From Lachnospiraceae bacterium (GTDB lineage: Bacteria; Bacillota; Clostridia; Lachnospirales; Lachnospiraceae): a DNA stretch of 45,354 nt. The DNA is taken from NCBI GenBank assembly GCA_949383255.1, contig CASJPF010000028.1, forward strand, positions 1 to 45,354, read 5' to 3'. Below the pieces are notes generated by a model that made no database searches, was not told the origin of the DNA, and was given only the letters and a program-made list of their open reading frames with translations. Positions 7,728 to 15,492 of this stretch are shown in pieces (within the stretch, counting starts at the first letter, position 1; every line of letters begins with the position of its first letter). The translations under genes were made by a program, and so were the position numbers.

Positions 7728-8441
7728 TTATAGTATTCCTTTGTAGGCAATAAAAAGTTCTTTGACATTCTGATAACGCAAACGCGGAATCGGTAGTTTT
7801 TCATCAATGTCAAGGAAAGCAGTATAGTTGCTAATTTTACGAATATGCTTCATGTTGACAAGATAGCTTTTATGGATTCTTAAAAAGTTATGTTTAGAAA
7901 GTGTTTCTTCGATGCAGTCCAGTTTTTCGTAAATCTGAAACGTTGTGATATCAGATTGCATATAATAAAAGTAGGATTTGTGTTTTTTGCTTTCTATATA
8001 GAGAATATTGTCTGTGTATAGTGTTCTTATTCCGTCCATAAAAGAAAACGTAATCTGCGTTGTCTGCATTTTCTGTAAAATTGCATTCATACATTCTGGA
8101 ATTGCAGTTTGCAGCGTATCCTTCATAATATAGCGGACCGCATTGACTTTATAACCCTCTAATGCATAGTCGATAAATGCTGTCACAAACACAAGGAAAG
8201 TTGTGTTGTGGAAAGTGCGTATCTGTGAGGCAGTCTGGATACCATCAAGTTTCTTCATGCTGATATCTAGAAACACAATGTCATACTTTACATTGTTCTC
8301 ATAATGATTTAAAAATTGTTCACCAGAAGAGTAGAGTTGTATTGTGTATTTTAAGTCTTGTTTATCGAGGTATTGTTTTAGAAGGGATTGTATCTTTTCT
8401 CTGTAATATTCTTCATCATCACAAATTGCAACTTGGAGCAT
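7728..8441 (-). CDS. LytTR-family response regulator (AgrA/ComE-like)
   Basis: A 237-residue regulator with a CheY-like receiver (about 1-120; acidic pair at Asp8-Asp9, phosphorylation site Asp59 in YDIVFLDIS) and a LytTR DNA-binding domain (about 130-235; motifs ILYIESKKHKSYFY and NFLRIHKSYLVNMKHI). LytTR domains bind short direct repeats and control virulence, bacteriocin, wall or competence genes. It is the first gene of a likely operon with the kinase downstream. Start at ATG 8441 with GAGGAGG upstream. Targets are unknown; the divergent SleB-like gene and the downstream lipoprotein are the nearest candidates. Confidence 0.92.
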   Translation of the reverse strand: MLQVAICDDEEYYREKIQSLLKQYLDKQDLKYTIQLYSSGEQFLNHYENNVKYDIVFLDISMKKLDGIQTASQIRTFHNTTFLVFVTAFIDYALEGYKVNAVRYIMKDTLQTAIPECMNAILQKMQTTQITFSFMDGIRTLYTDNILYIESKKHKSYFYYMQSDITTFQIYEKLDCIEETLSKHNFLRIHKSYLVNMKHIRKISNYTAFLDIDEKLPIPRLRYQNVKELFIAYKGIL

Positions 8442-8676
8442 AGTACTTCCTCCTCAAAATCGTCCTTGTTTGCACAGAAATATCTTTTTGTTTCTTAAGA
8501 TTATAGCATACAGAATGTTTTGCAATAAATATCACGCATACTATTTTAGAAAGTTTTTAGTATTTTTTATAGGACAAGCGAATAGACTAATAAAAGGTAA
8601 AATCTGAAACGTATGGGAAAAGGCCATAGCAGTCTGAAGACGATATTGGCAATAAGAAAGGAAAGAATAACAGATT

Positions 8677-9279
8677 ATGTATTCAAAAAGCAATATCCTT
8701 TTATTCATTGCATACACTGTATGTGCAGGGATGTTAATATTTTCAAGGCGGTATGAGGTACAGGCAGAGAGTGTTGACGAACAGGTAACGGCGACAGTGA
8801 CAGCAGTGACAGAGCGTGTGGAATTGGAGCGGTTTGAATCCCTAGAGCGTATTATAACATATAATATGTTGGAACCACGTTTCTGTATTGAAGTATCAGA
8901 GAAGGATTTGGAAACGCTTATGAGAATTGTGGAGGCAGAAGCAGGAGGTGAGGACAGAAAAGGAAAGCTATTGGTGGCAAATGTGGTAATTAACCGTGTA
9001 AAAAATAAACGGTTTCCAAATAATGTGACAGATGTAGTATATCAGCAGGCGCATAATGTGACACAGTTTTCACCTGTATCAAACGGGAAAATTAATCAGG
9101 TAACAATTTCAGAGGAGACAAAAGAAGTTGTGTTCAGTGCACTTCGCGGTGAGGATATTTCTAGCGGCGCTTTGTTTTTTATGGCAAGAAAATATGCGGC
9201 ACCTGAAAATGCAGCGTGGTTTGACACACACCTTACTTTTTTATTTTCGTATGGCGGACATGATTTTTATGCAAGATAA
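8677..9279 (+). CDS. Cell wall hydrolase, SleB/CwlJ family
   Basis: A 200-residue exported protein: N-terminal membrane/signal segment (about 6-30) then a linker and a Hydrolase_2 domain (about 78-200). The key motif RIVEAEAGGE (84-93) contains the acidic residue expected for catalysis. Other family hallmarks are VANVVINRVKNKRFPNNVTDVVYQ and the C-terminal GGHDFYAR. SleB and CwlJ cut peptidoglycan of the spore cortex during germination; vegetative members of the same fold also exist, and no separate SleB peptidoglycan-binding domain is present here. The gene is divergent from the LytTR system across 235 bases. The AAGGAAAG upstream sits rather far (about 13 bases) from the ATG. Confidence 0.85.
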   Translation: MYSKSNILLFIAYTVCAGMLIFSRRYEVQAESVDEQVTATVTAVTERVELERFESLERIITYNMLEPRFCIEVSEKDLETLMRIVEAEAGGEDRKGKLLVANVVINRVKNKRFPNNVTDVVYQQAHNVTQFSPVSNGKINQVTISEETKEVVFSALRGEDISSGALFFMARKYAAPENAAWFDTHLTFLFSYGGHDFYAR

Positions 9280-9283
9280 AATA

Positions 9284-9312
9284 TTGAGTGCTGTTTATTT
9301 TTGTGATATACT
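9284..9312 (+). promoter_or_regulatory. Predicted promoter of the HipA-like kinase gene
   Basis: TTGAGT (9284-9289) and TATACT (9307-9312) with a 17-base spacer, starting five bases after the SleB-like gene ends. It would give a leader of about 95 bases. Confidence 0.55.
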
Positions 9313-9413
9313 ATAGCAGAAATACAATTTTTTCGCTTGTGCAGCAGTATGGTTTTGGTGAATAGATAAATTGACTGCGCAGGTGGTAATAATTAGATAA
9401 GCGGTGAGTTATT

Positions 9414-10529
9414 ATGTATTTAATGCTGGAAAATACAAAAATCCTATATTTTGATTTTCAGGATTTTATGGTGGAGGTTATTCGGGAAGAATTGCTTCCG
9501 TTCTATCTACGGTCAAGCATCAAGAGAACAACAGTGATGAAGGATATTTTATCGAATGTGCAGGCAGTGAAAAGCTATCTGAGCAGTAGGATGTTGTCTC
9601 TGTCAAGAGATAATGCAAAGAAGATTTACGCTGCCTTTCAGATTCCGCAGATAGATACAATTGATAACAGAGTGAATATCTGTATCAAGTGCAAAGGAGT
9701 GTCAATCCAAGACAGCTATTGGGTAAAAGAGGAGAATGGCACTGAAAAATGGGAAGATATCAATATTCGCAAAAATAAACTGAAGGATATTGTTGATTTG
9801 TCACTGGGAGGTTATAGCCCAACAATCACAATCAATGCAATCTGCCCGGAACTGACAACAAAGGGGTTGTTCCGAAAAGGATGGGTGCGCATGGGAGATA
9901 CTTTGTATCTGCTAAAGTCAGATAAAACAAAAGACAGTGTGAACACACGGATGGAGATACTAACCTCAGAAATTTTAGAATGTTTTGAGCATACACTTGA
10001 GAGTGTCAAATATGTCGGTGATGATAAAAATATGATGGATGGCATGGGTCATGTGTCCATATGCAAAAATTTTGTAGGGGAAGAGTATTCCTTTGTGGAG
10101 GCATGTGAAGTTATAGATTACTGTAAACGTCATAATATTGATTTTAGAGAGCGTTGTTTGGAGCGTTGGGGAGCAGAATTTGCAAGTATTCCAGTACTTG
10201 ACTATATTGTTGTAAATACAGATAGACATACACAAAATTATGGCTTTATGATGAATAATAAAAATGGTGAAATTGAACAATTGGCGCCGTTGTTTGATTT
10301 TAACTGTGCACTGGTAGCTGATTATTTTGCACATGATGCGCGAGACACTTTGAGTCAGATGTTCAATACAAAAGAGACTCTTCGGGAACTGGCACATCAA
10401 TATATCGGTCATACGAATATCATCTTTCATGAAGACCAATTTATGAAAGTAGTAGAGAAAAATGAAAACTACAAATATATTTTTGAGAAAGTGTATGAGA
10501 GAATCCAAGAGCTGGGACTTGTACAGTAA
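9414..10529 (+). CDS. HipA-like kinase domain protein (orphan)
   Basis: A 371-residue protein with the C-terminal kinase core of HipA/CtkA proteins. Catalytic-type residues are visible: LYLLKSD (Lys168, nucleotide), TSEIL (Glu186), VVNTDRHTQNYGF (catalytic Asp270, Asn275) and APLFDFN (metal Asp295). HipA phosphorylates glutamyl-tRNA synthetase to induce dormancy; CtkA-type relatives have other targets. The usual partner HipB, a small HTH antitoxin, is not adjacent, and the HipA N-terminal subdomain is replaced by about 150 unrelated residues. So it is not a standard hipBA pair, and the target is unknown. GGTGAG five bases before the ATG supports the start. It stands alone with its own predicted promoter. 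Confidence 0.75.
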   Translation: MYLMLENTKILYFDFQDFMVEVIREELLPFYLRSSIKRTTVMKDILSNVQAVKSYLSSRMLSLSRDNAKKIYAAFQIPQIDTIDNRVNICIKCKGVSIQDSYWVKEENGTEKWEDINIRKNKLKDIVDLSLGGYSPTITINAICPELTTKGLFRKGWVRMGDTLYLLKSDKTKDSVNTRMEILTSEILECFEHTLESVKYVGDDKNMMDGMGHVSICKNFVGEEYSFVEACEVIDYCKRHNIDFRERCLERWGAEFASIPVLDYIVVNTDRHTQNYGFMMNNKNGEIEQLAPLFDFNCALVADYFAHDARDTLSQMFNTKETLRELAHQYIGHTNIIFHEDQFMKVVEKNENYKYIFEKVYERIQELGLVQ

Positions 10530-10591
10530 GAATAGAAGTTGTTATTGTTTTTACATTTTTACAAATGAAATGTGGACGATTGTTCTCATGC

Positions 10592-10620
10592 TTGCGGACA
10601 GCAAAACGCTATGCTATACT
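10592..10620 (+). promoter_or_regulatory. Possible promoter of thrC
   Basis: TATACT (10615-10620) is preceded at 17 bases by TTGCGG (10592-10597), a weak -35 match. It lies about 60 bases before the thrC start. No threonine leader peptide or T-box was seen. Confidence 0.4.
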
Positions 10621-10680
10621 ATAGGCAATCATTCCATAGTGTAATGAATCATTAAAAATTTGATAAGAGGAGAAAGTGAA

Positions 10681-12177
10681 ATGGATTTATTTTACAGAAG
10701 CACGAGAAGCAACAGTGATGTGGTGAAGGCATCACAGGCAATATTAAAAGGACTTGCGCAAGACGGTGGATTGTATGTGCCAGAATCGGTCCCGCACCTT
10801 GATAAGAGTTTGGATGAGCTGGCTAATATGACTTATCAAGAGACTGCTTATGAAGTTATGAAACTGTTTTTGACAGATTTTACAGAGGTTGAATTAAAAG
10901 ATTGTATTAGCAAGGCATATGACAATAAATTTGACACAGAACAAATTGCTCCTCTTGTGGAGGCAGACGGTACATATTTTCTGGAACTTTTTCATGGTGC
11001 AACTATTGCGTTTAAAGATATGGCGCTTTCTATTTTACCACATCTATTAATTACATCTGCAAAGAAAAACAATGTGAAAAATGAGATTGTAATTCTTACG
11101 GCAACTAGCGGTGATACAGGCAAAGCGGCACTGGCGGGATTTGCTGATGTAGAGGGAACCAAAATTATTGTATTTTATCCAAAGAATGGTGTCAGTCCGA
11201 TTCAGGAGAAGCAGATGATTACACAGAAGGGAGAAAATACTTTTGTTGTTGGGATTACAGGCAATTTTGATGATGCGCAGACAGGTGTGAAACAACTGTT
11301 TGGCGATCGGGCGCTGGCAGAGATTATGGACAAAGCAGGTTTTCAATTTTCTTCTGCAAATTCAATTAATATTGGTAGATTGGTTCCACAGATTGTTTAT
11401 TATGTGTATTCTTATGCACAGCTTTTGAAGATGGGCAGCGTCAAGAAAGGGGAAGAGATTAACATTGTTGTGCCCACAGGAAATTTTGGGAATATCTTGG
11501 CTGCATATTTTGCAAAGCAGATGGGAGTTCCTATTGCAAAACTGATTTGTGCCTCCAATGAAAACAAGGTGCTTTATGATTTCTTTAAGACGGGAATCTA
11601 TGATAGAAACAGAGCGTTTGTACTTACAAGTTCTCCATCTATGGATATTTTGATTTCTAGTAATCTCGAAAGGCTGATTTATTTGACAGCGGGAGCGGAT
11701 GCGAGTAGAAATGTGGAATTTATGAAATCGCTAGCAGCAGAGGGTAAATATGAAATCACAGCAGATATGCGAGAGAATATGAAGGACTTTTATGGTAATT
11801 ATGCATCAGAGCAGGAAACTGCGGATATAATTAAGATGCTTTATGAAAAGACAGGATATGTGATTGATACACATACCGCCGTTGCTGCTGCCGTGTTAAA
11901 TAAGTATAGGGAAGAGACTGGTGATAAAACAAAGACAGTTTTGGCATCGACCGCAAGTCCATTTAAGTTTACCAGAAGTGTAATGAATGCGATTGATACA
12001 AAGTATGATGTTATGGGAGATTTTGAATTGGTTGATGAACTTTCTAAGATTGCAAAAGTCAAGGTTCCTAGGGCAATAGAAGAAATTCGCACAGCGCCTA
12101 TATTGCATAGTACAGTGTGCGGTAAAGAAGATATGAAATCAGTCGTGATGAAATTTCTTGGCGTAGGAAGTAACTGA
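10681..12177 (+). CDS. thrC: Threonine synthase
   Basis: Converts O-phospho-L-homoserine to L-threonine with PLP, the last step of threonine synthesis. The protein has the class-II-type N-terminus (MDLFYRSTRSN, GGLYVPESVP) and the PLP lysine in HGATIAFKDMALSI (Lys112). The phosphate-binding loop follows in ATSGDTGKAALAG, and NIVVPTGNFGNILAA is also conserved. At 498 residues it is the long form common in Clostridia and yeast. I start at ATG 10681, with GAGGAG upstream, rather than at an in-frame codon seven residues earlier. No hom or thrB lies beside it; the neighbours are an orphan kinase and a small membrane protein. Confidence 0.95.
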   Translation: MDLFYRSTRSNSDVVKASQAILKGLAQDGGLYVPESVPHLDKSLDELANMTYQETAYEVMKLFLTDFTEVELKDCISKAYDNKFDTEQIAPLVEADGTYFLELFHGATIAFKDMALSILPHLLITSAKKNNVKNEIVILTATSGDTGKAALAGFADVEGTKIIVFYPKNGVSPIQEKQMITQKGENTFVVGITGNFDDAQTGVKQLFGDRALAEIMDKAGFQFSSANSINIGRLVPQIVYYVYSYAQLLKMGSVKKGEEINIVVPTGNFGNILAAYFAKQMGVPIAKLICASNENKVLYDFFKTGIYDRNRAFVLTSSPSMDILISSNLERLIYLTAGADASRNVEFMKSLAAEGKYEITADMRENMKDFYGNYASEQETADIIKMLYEKTGYVIDTHTAVAAAVLNKYREETGDKTKTVLASTASPFKFTRSVMNAIDTKYDVMGDFELVDELSKIAKVKVPRAIEEIRTAPILHSTVCGKEDMKSVVMKFLGVGSN

Positions 12178-12258
12178 TACAAGGTAATAGGTATCACATG
12201 GTTTTTATCAGATGTGTGCAATATAAATACAATACAAAAGGGTTAAAGGGTTTATACT

Positions 12259-12603
12259 ATGAATTTTGAAATAATGCTGGATTTGCTCATTATGGCATGT
12301 GGAATTTATATGATGTATTGGGCAGTGCAGATGAAGTCGACAAACAAGATTCCGCCGATGCTTGTGGGAAAAGGGTTTCCAATTAATAGGGCAAAAGATT
12401 CAAATGGTTTTATTCGATATACATTTCCACTTACTTTGACAGTGGGAGTTGTGCTTTTGCTGGCTGGGACAGTTGGAGCATTGGAACTTTTTGCGGCATA
12501 TCCATTCGCGGAGACGCTGATGCGGTTGGCATTGCTTATTATTTTGATTGTTTATGGAATGCTGTTAATGCGGGCGCAGAAAAAGTACTTAGTAGGAATG
12601 TAA
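12259..12603 (+). CDS. Small membrane protein of unknown function
   Basis: A 114-residue protein with a hydrophobic N-terminal helix (about 4-24), a polar loop containing KIPPMLVGKGFPINRAKDSNG, and two further hydrophobic helices (about 55-78 and 85-105), ending in a basic tail. I cannot name the family or function. It lies 81 bases after thrC and 49 before deoC on the same strand, so it may be part of a loose transcript. The start is preceded by AAAGGGTTAAAGGG at a plausible distance. Confidence 0.6.
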   Translation: MNFEIMLDLLIMACGIYMMYWAVQMKSTNKIPPMLVGKGFPINRAKDSNGFIRYTFPLTLTVGVVLLLAGTVGALELFAAYPFAETLMRLALLIILIVYGMLLMRAQKKYLVGM

Positions 12604-12652
12604 TTATAAAAGACTTTGCGAGTTTACAAAGGAAAAAAGGGGATAAGAATCT

Positions 12653-13312
12653 ATGACAGACCAAGCACTTTTTAGGCATATTGATCACACGCTGTTAAAA
12701 CCTTTTGCTACATGGAGCGATATTGAGCTTATCTGTGACCAGGCAGTGCGATATCAAATGGCTTCTGTGTGTATTCCGCCAGCTTATGTAAAAAGAGTGT
12801 ATGACGGATATGGCGATAGAGTGAATATATGTACGGTAGTAGGGTTTCCGCTTGGCTATAGCACAACATCTGCAAAGGTGGCGGAGGTGGAACAGGCGCT
12901 TGCAGACGGCTGCAATGAGATTGACATGGTTGTTAATATTGGTGATGTAATCAATGGCGATTATGTGAAAGTGGAAGAGGAAGTTCGCACAGTAAAAAGG
13001 GCATGTGGCAATCATATTTTGAAGGTAGTTATAGAAACTTGTTATCTGTCAGAAGAAGAGAAGATTGCTATGTGTAAGGCGGTAACTAATGCTGGAGCTG
13101 ATTACATTAAAATTTCGACTGGATTTGGAACAGATGGTGCAACTATTGAAGATATCCGGTTGTTTCGCAAATATATTGGGCAGAATGTAAAAATTAAAGC
13201 GGCGGGTGGAATTAAAACAAGGGAAGATTTAATATTATTTTTGGAAGAGGGATGTGACAGAATTGGCACTTCGTCAGCAATAGACATTTTAGCGAACGGG
13301 CAGAGGTATTAA
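12653..13312 (+). CDS. deoC: Deoxyribose-phosphate aldolase
   Basis: Cleaves 2-deoxyribose 5-phosphate to glyceraldehyde 3-phosphate and acetaldehyde, for use of deoxyribonucleosides. The 219 residues match the short DeoC family: IDHTLLKPFATWSDI at the N-terminus, VVGFPLGYSTTSAKVAE, CNEIDMVVNIGDVING, the Schiff-base lysine in DYIKISTGFG (Lys153), the second lysine in KAAGGIKTRED, and the phosphate site DRIGTSSA. AAGGGGATAAG precedes the ATG. No other deo genes (deoA, deoB, pdp) are nearby. Confidence 0.95.
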   Translation: MTDQALFRHIDHTLLKPFATWSDIELICDQAVRYQMASVCIPPAYVKRVYDGYGDRVNICTVVGFPLGYSTTSAKVAEVEQALADGCNEIDMVVNIGDVINGDYVKVEEEVRTVKRACGNHILKVVIETCYLSEEEKIAMCKAVTNAGADYIKISTGFGTDGATIEDIRLFRKYIGQNVKIKAAGGIKTREDLILFLEEGCDRIGTSSAIDILANGQRY

Positions 13313-13353
13313 CACAATTTGAATGGCAGTTATATAGTGGAGGATAGAGAAAC

Positions 13354-15150
13354 ATGGGAGAAGTAGAAAGACAGCGAATAACAGCGCTGCAAGAGTTACT
13401 TAAGGAGGCAGGAATTGACTATTATATTGTGCCAACAGCAGATTATCACAATTCGGAATATGTCAATGCACATTTTAAGATGCGGGAATTTTTGTCTGGG
13501 TTTACTGGATCTGCTGGAACTTTGGTAGTAAGCGCTAAAGAAGCAGGTCTTTGGACAGATGGCAGATATTTTGTACAAGCAGAGAATGAATTGAAAGGTT
13601 CTGGTATTGTCTTGTACAAGATGATGGAGGAGGGTGTTCCCAAAATTAAGGAGTATCTTGAGAAGAATGTTATGCAGGGACAGACAATTGGATTTGACGG
13701 CAGAGTTGTAGATGCTTTTTTTGGAAAAGAATTAGAGGAGACTCTTGCTGAAAAAAACATAACATTTGTTTATGATAGAGATATTGCAGCACAGCTCTGG
13801 AAGGACAGACCAGCAAGACCTGTGAGCAAACTGTGGATTGTGTCTGAGGAAAACTGCGGTATGAGTGTTGCAGAAAAACTTGCCAAAGTGCGTGAAAAGA
13901 TGGCAGAAGAAGGAGCAGCGCATCTTTTGATTTCAAAGCTTGACGATATTATGTGGCTTTACAATATCCGTGCAAATGATGTGGACTGCAATCCAGTAGC
14001 ACTTTCCTATACCTATATCTCAAAGGATAAGGCAATATTATTTATTCAGACGGAGGCGTTGACAGAGGAGGCAAAACAGCATTTTGAGAAGAGTGGTGTT
14101 ATTTGTGAGGAGTATGATAACATTGTTTTATATCTCAAAGAGTGTGATATGAGTCAAAAAGTGTGGTGTTCGAGTGCGGATATCAGCTATATGCTTTATA
14201 AGTTGGTTCAGAATCGTGCAGAACTGGTGGATAAGAACAATCCGACAGAGCTGTTGAAGGCTGTCAAGAATCCTGTTGAATTGGAACATATTAGAGAGTG
14301 CTATATCAAAGACAGTGTTGTTTTGACAAAGTTTCTCTTTTGGCTAAAAGAGAATGTAGGGAAAACACCGATGGATGAGTTGAGTGTGGCGGCGAAACTA
14401 GATAGTATGCGCGCTGAAATTCCGGGATTTCTTGACTTGTCCTTCCCGACAATCAGCGCTTACAAGTCCAATGCAGCGATGGCGCATTACAGCGCGACAG
14501 AAGAGCATTTTAGCACTATAGAGGCAGATGGATTTTATTTGGTTGACTCAGGTGGACAATATCAAGGTGGCACAACGGATGGGACTAGAACAATTGCATT
14601 GGGAGCTGTCACCGATGAGATGAAGCTGCATTTTACTATGGTTGCATGTGCAATGCTGCGTCTGGCAGACGCGAAATTTTTGCAGGGTTGTACAGGCAGG
14701 AATCTTGATATTATTGCGCGGGAGCCGCTCTGGCAGAGCGGTTTGGATTACAAGCATGGGACTGGGCATGGCATTGGTTATATTTTAAATGTTCATGAAG
14801 GACCGCATAGTTTGAGATGGCAGTATCGGCCAGAATTGCCGGAAACTGAGTTAGAAGAGGGAATGATTGTCTCTGACGAGCCGGGTATGTATGTTCAGGA
14901 CAGTCATGGAATCCGCACAGAGAATATTGTTGAGGTTGTGAAAGAAAATAAAAACGAGTATGGGCAGTTTTTGGGATTCCGTCATCTGACCTATGTTCCA
15001 ATTGATTTGGATGCGATTGACACACAGTATATGGAGCCGTCAGATGTCCGTAAGTTGAATGTTTATCATGAAAGTGTCTATGAAAAGCTTTCACCTTATT
15101 TTGAGGGGACAGAACTTACAATGCTCAGAGAGGCAACACGCGCAATCTGA
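13354..15150 (+). CDS. Aminopeptidase P family metallopeptidase (Xaa-Pro type)
   Basis: Removes N-terminal residues preceding proline; probably cytoplasmic (no signal peptide). The 598-residue, three-domain length is typical of the long aminopeptidase P form: two creatinase-like N-terminal domains (YYIVPTADYHNSEY; GFTGSAGTLVV; LWTDGRYF), then the pita-bread catalytic domain from about 310. Metal ligands are visible in VDSGGQYQGGTTDGTRT (two Asp), GTGHGIGY (His), VSDEPGMY (Glu) and GIRTENIV (Glu). GGAGG lies 10 bases before ATG 13354. It follows deoC by 41 bases on the same strand and may be co-transcribed. Confidence 0.93.
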   Translation: MGEVERQRITALQELLKEAGIDYYIVPTADYHNSEYVNAHFKMREFLSGFTGSAGTLVVSAKEAGLWTDGRYFVQAENELKGSGIVLYKMMEEGVPKIKEYLEKNVMQGQTIGFDGRVVDAFFGKELEETLAEKNITFVYDRDIAAQLWKDRPARPVSKLWIVSEENCGMSVAEKLAKVREKMAEEGAAHLLISKLDDIMWLYNIRANDVDCNPVALSYTYISKDKAILFIQTEALTEEAKQHFEKSGVICEEYDNIVLYLKECDMSQKVWCSSADISYMLYKLVQNRAELVDKNNPTELLKAVKNPVELEHIRECYIKDSVVLTKFLFWLKENVGKTPMDELSVAAKLDSMRAEIPGFLDLSFPTISAYKSNAAMAHYSATEEHFSTIEADGFYLVDSGGQYQGGTTDGTRTIALGAVTDEMKLHFTMVACAMLRLADAKFLQGCTGRNLDIIAREPLWQSGLDYKHGTGHGIGYILNVHEGPHSLRWQYRPELPETELEEGMIVSDEPGMYVQDSHGIRTENIVEVVKENKNEYGQFLGFRHLTYVPIDLDAIDTQYMEPSDVRKLNVYHESVYEKLSPYFEGTELTMLREATRAI

Positions 15151-15161
15151 TTTTCTTTGTT

Positions 15162-15336
15162 ACAGTTCAGTCTAGGACTTTGCAGTTATTGCAAATTATG
15201 GTTTATAAGCTACGCAAAATTGGGTAGCAGCAAAAATGCATCAAGCCACGGAATGTGACTTTGACACCACAAAGTGGTTTTGCATGGTTTGATGCTTGTA
15301 ACAGAAAGCCGAAGGCTGAACTGTCACTTTTCTTTT
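15162..15336 (+). ncRNA. Candidate structured RNA or complex 3'-end element between aminopeptidase P and pckA
   Basis: Complementary arms form a closed multi-branch domain. The outer stem is ACAGTTCAG (15162-15170) with CTGAACTGT (15316-15324). Inside are TTTGCA/TGCAAA (15179-15184, 15190-15195), GCTAC/GTAGC (15209-15213, 15224-15228) and GCATCAAGCCA/TGGTTTGATGC (15238-15248, 15285-15295, one wobble). The last encloses ACTTTG/CAAAGT (15258-15263, 15270-15275). A small AGCC-GAA-GGCT hairpin competes with the outer stem, and a T-rich tract (15328-15336) follows. It could be a terminator-coupled RNA, a processed 3' UTR, or an unlisted RNA class. It matches no riboswitch consensus I know, and no promoter was seen directly before it. 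Confidence 0.4.
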
Positions 15337-15356
15337 AGAAGTTTATGTTAATTTTA

Positions 15357-15385
15357 TTGACTTTTAGTTAAGGTTTTGAGATAAT
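15357..15385 (+). promoter_or_regulatory. Predicted promoter of pckA
   Basis: TTGACT (15357-15362) and GATAAT (15380-15385) are 17 bases apart. The roughly 100-base leader contains a weak dyad, AACCG (15422-15426) and CGGTT (15452-15456), that could be an operator or RNA hairpin. Confidence 0.6.
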
Positions 15386-15492
15386 TATATCATTAGAGAA
15401 ATTCTTACAAATTATGATCACAACCGTTTCAGACAGTACAATACGTCATAGCGGTTTGAAATAAAATTTAATTTTTTTAAGGAGGATCTTAT

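Noticed and set aside
9975..10508. A 177-codon open frame on the minus strand inside the HipA-like gene
   Set aside because: It is antisense to a gene with clear kinase motifs, has no ribosome binding site, and its translation is Ile/Phe/Cys-rich without a recognisable domain.
14711..15094. A 127-codon minus-strand open frame inside aminopeptidase P
   Set aside because: Shadow of the metal-binding coding region; composition (His/Pro/Gln-rich) and lack of a start signal argue against a gene.
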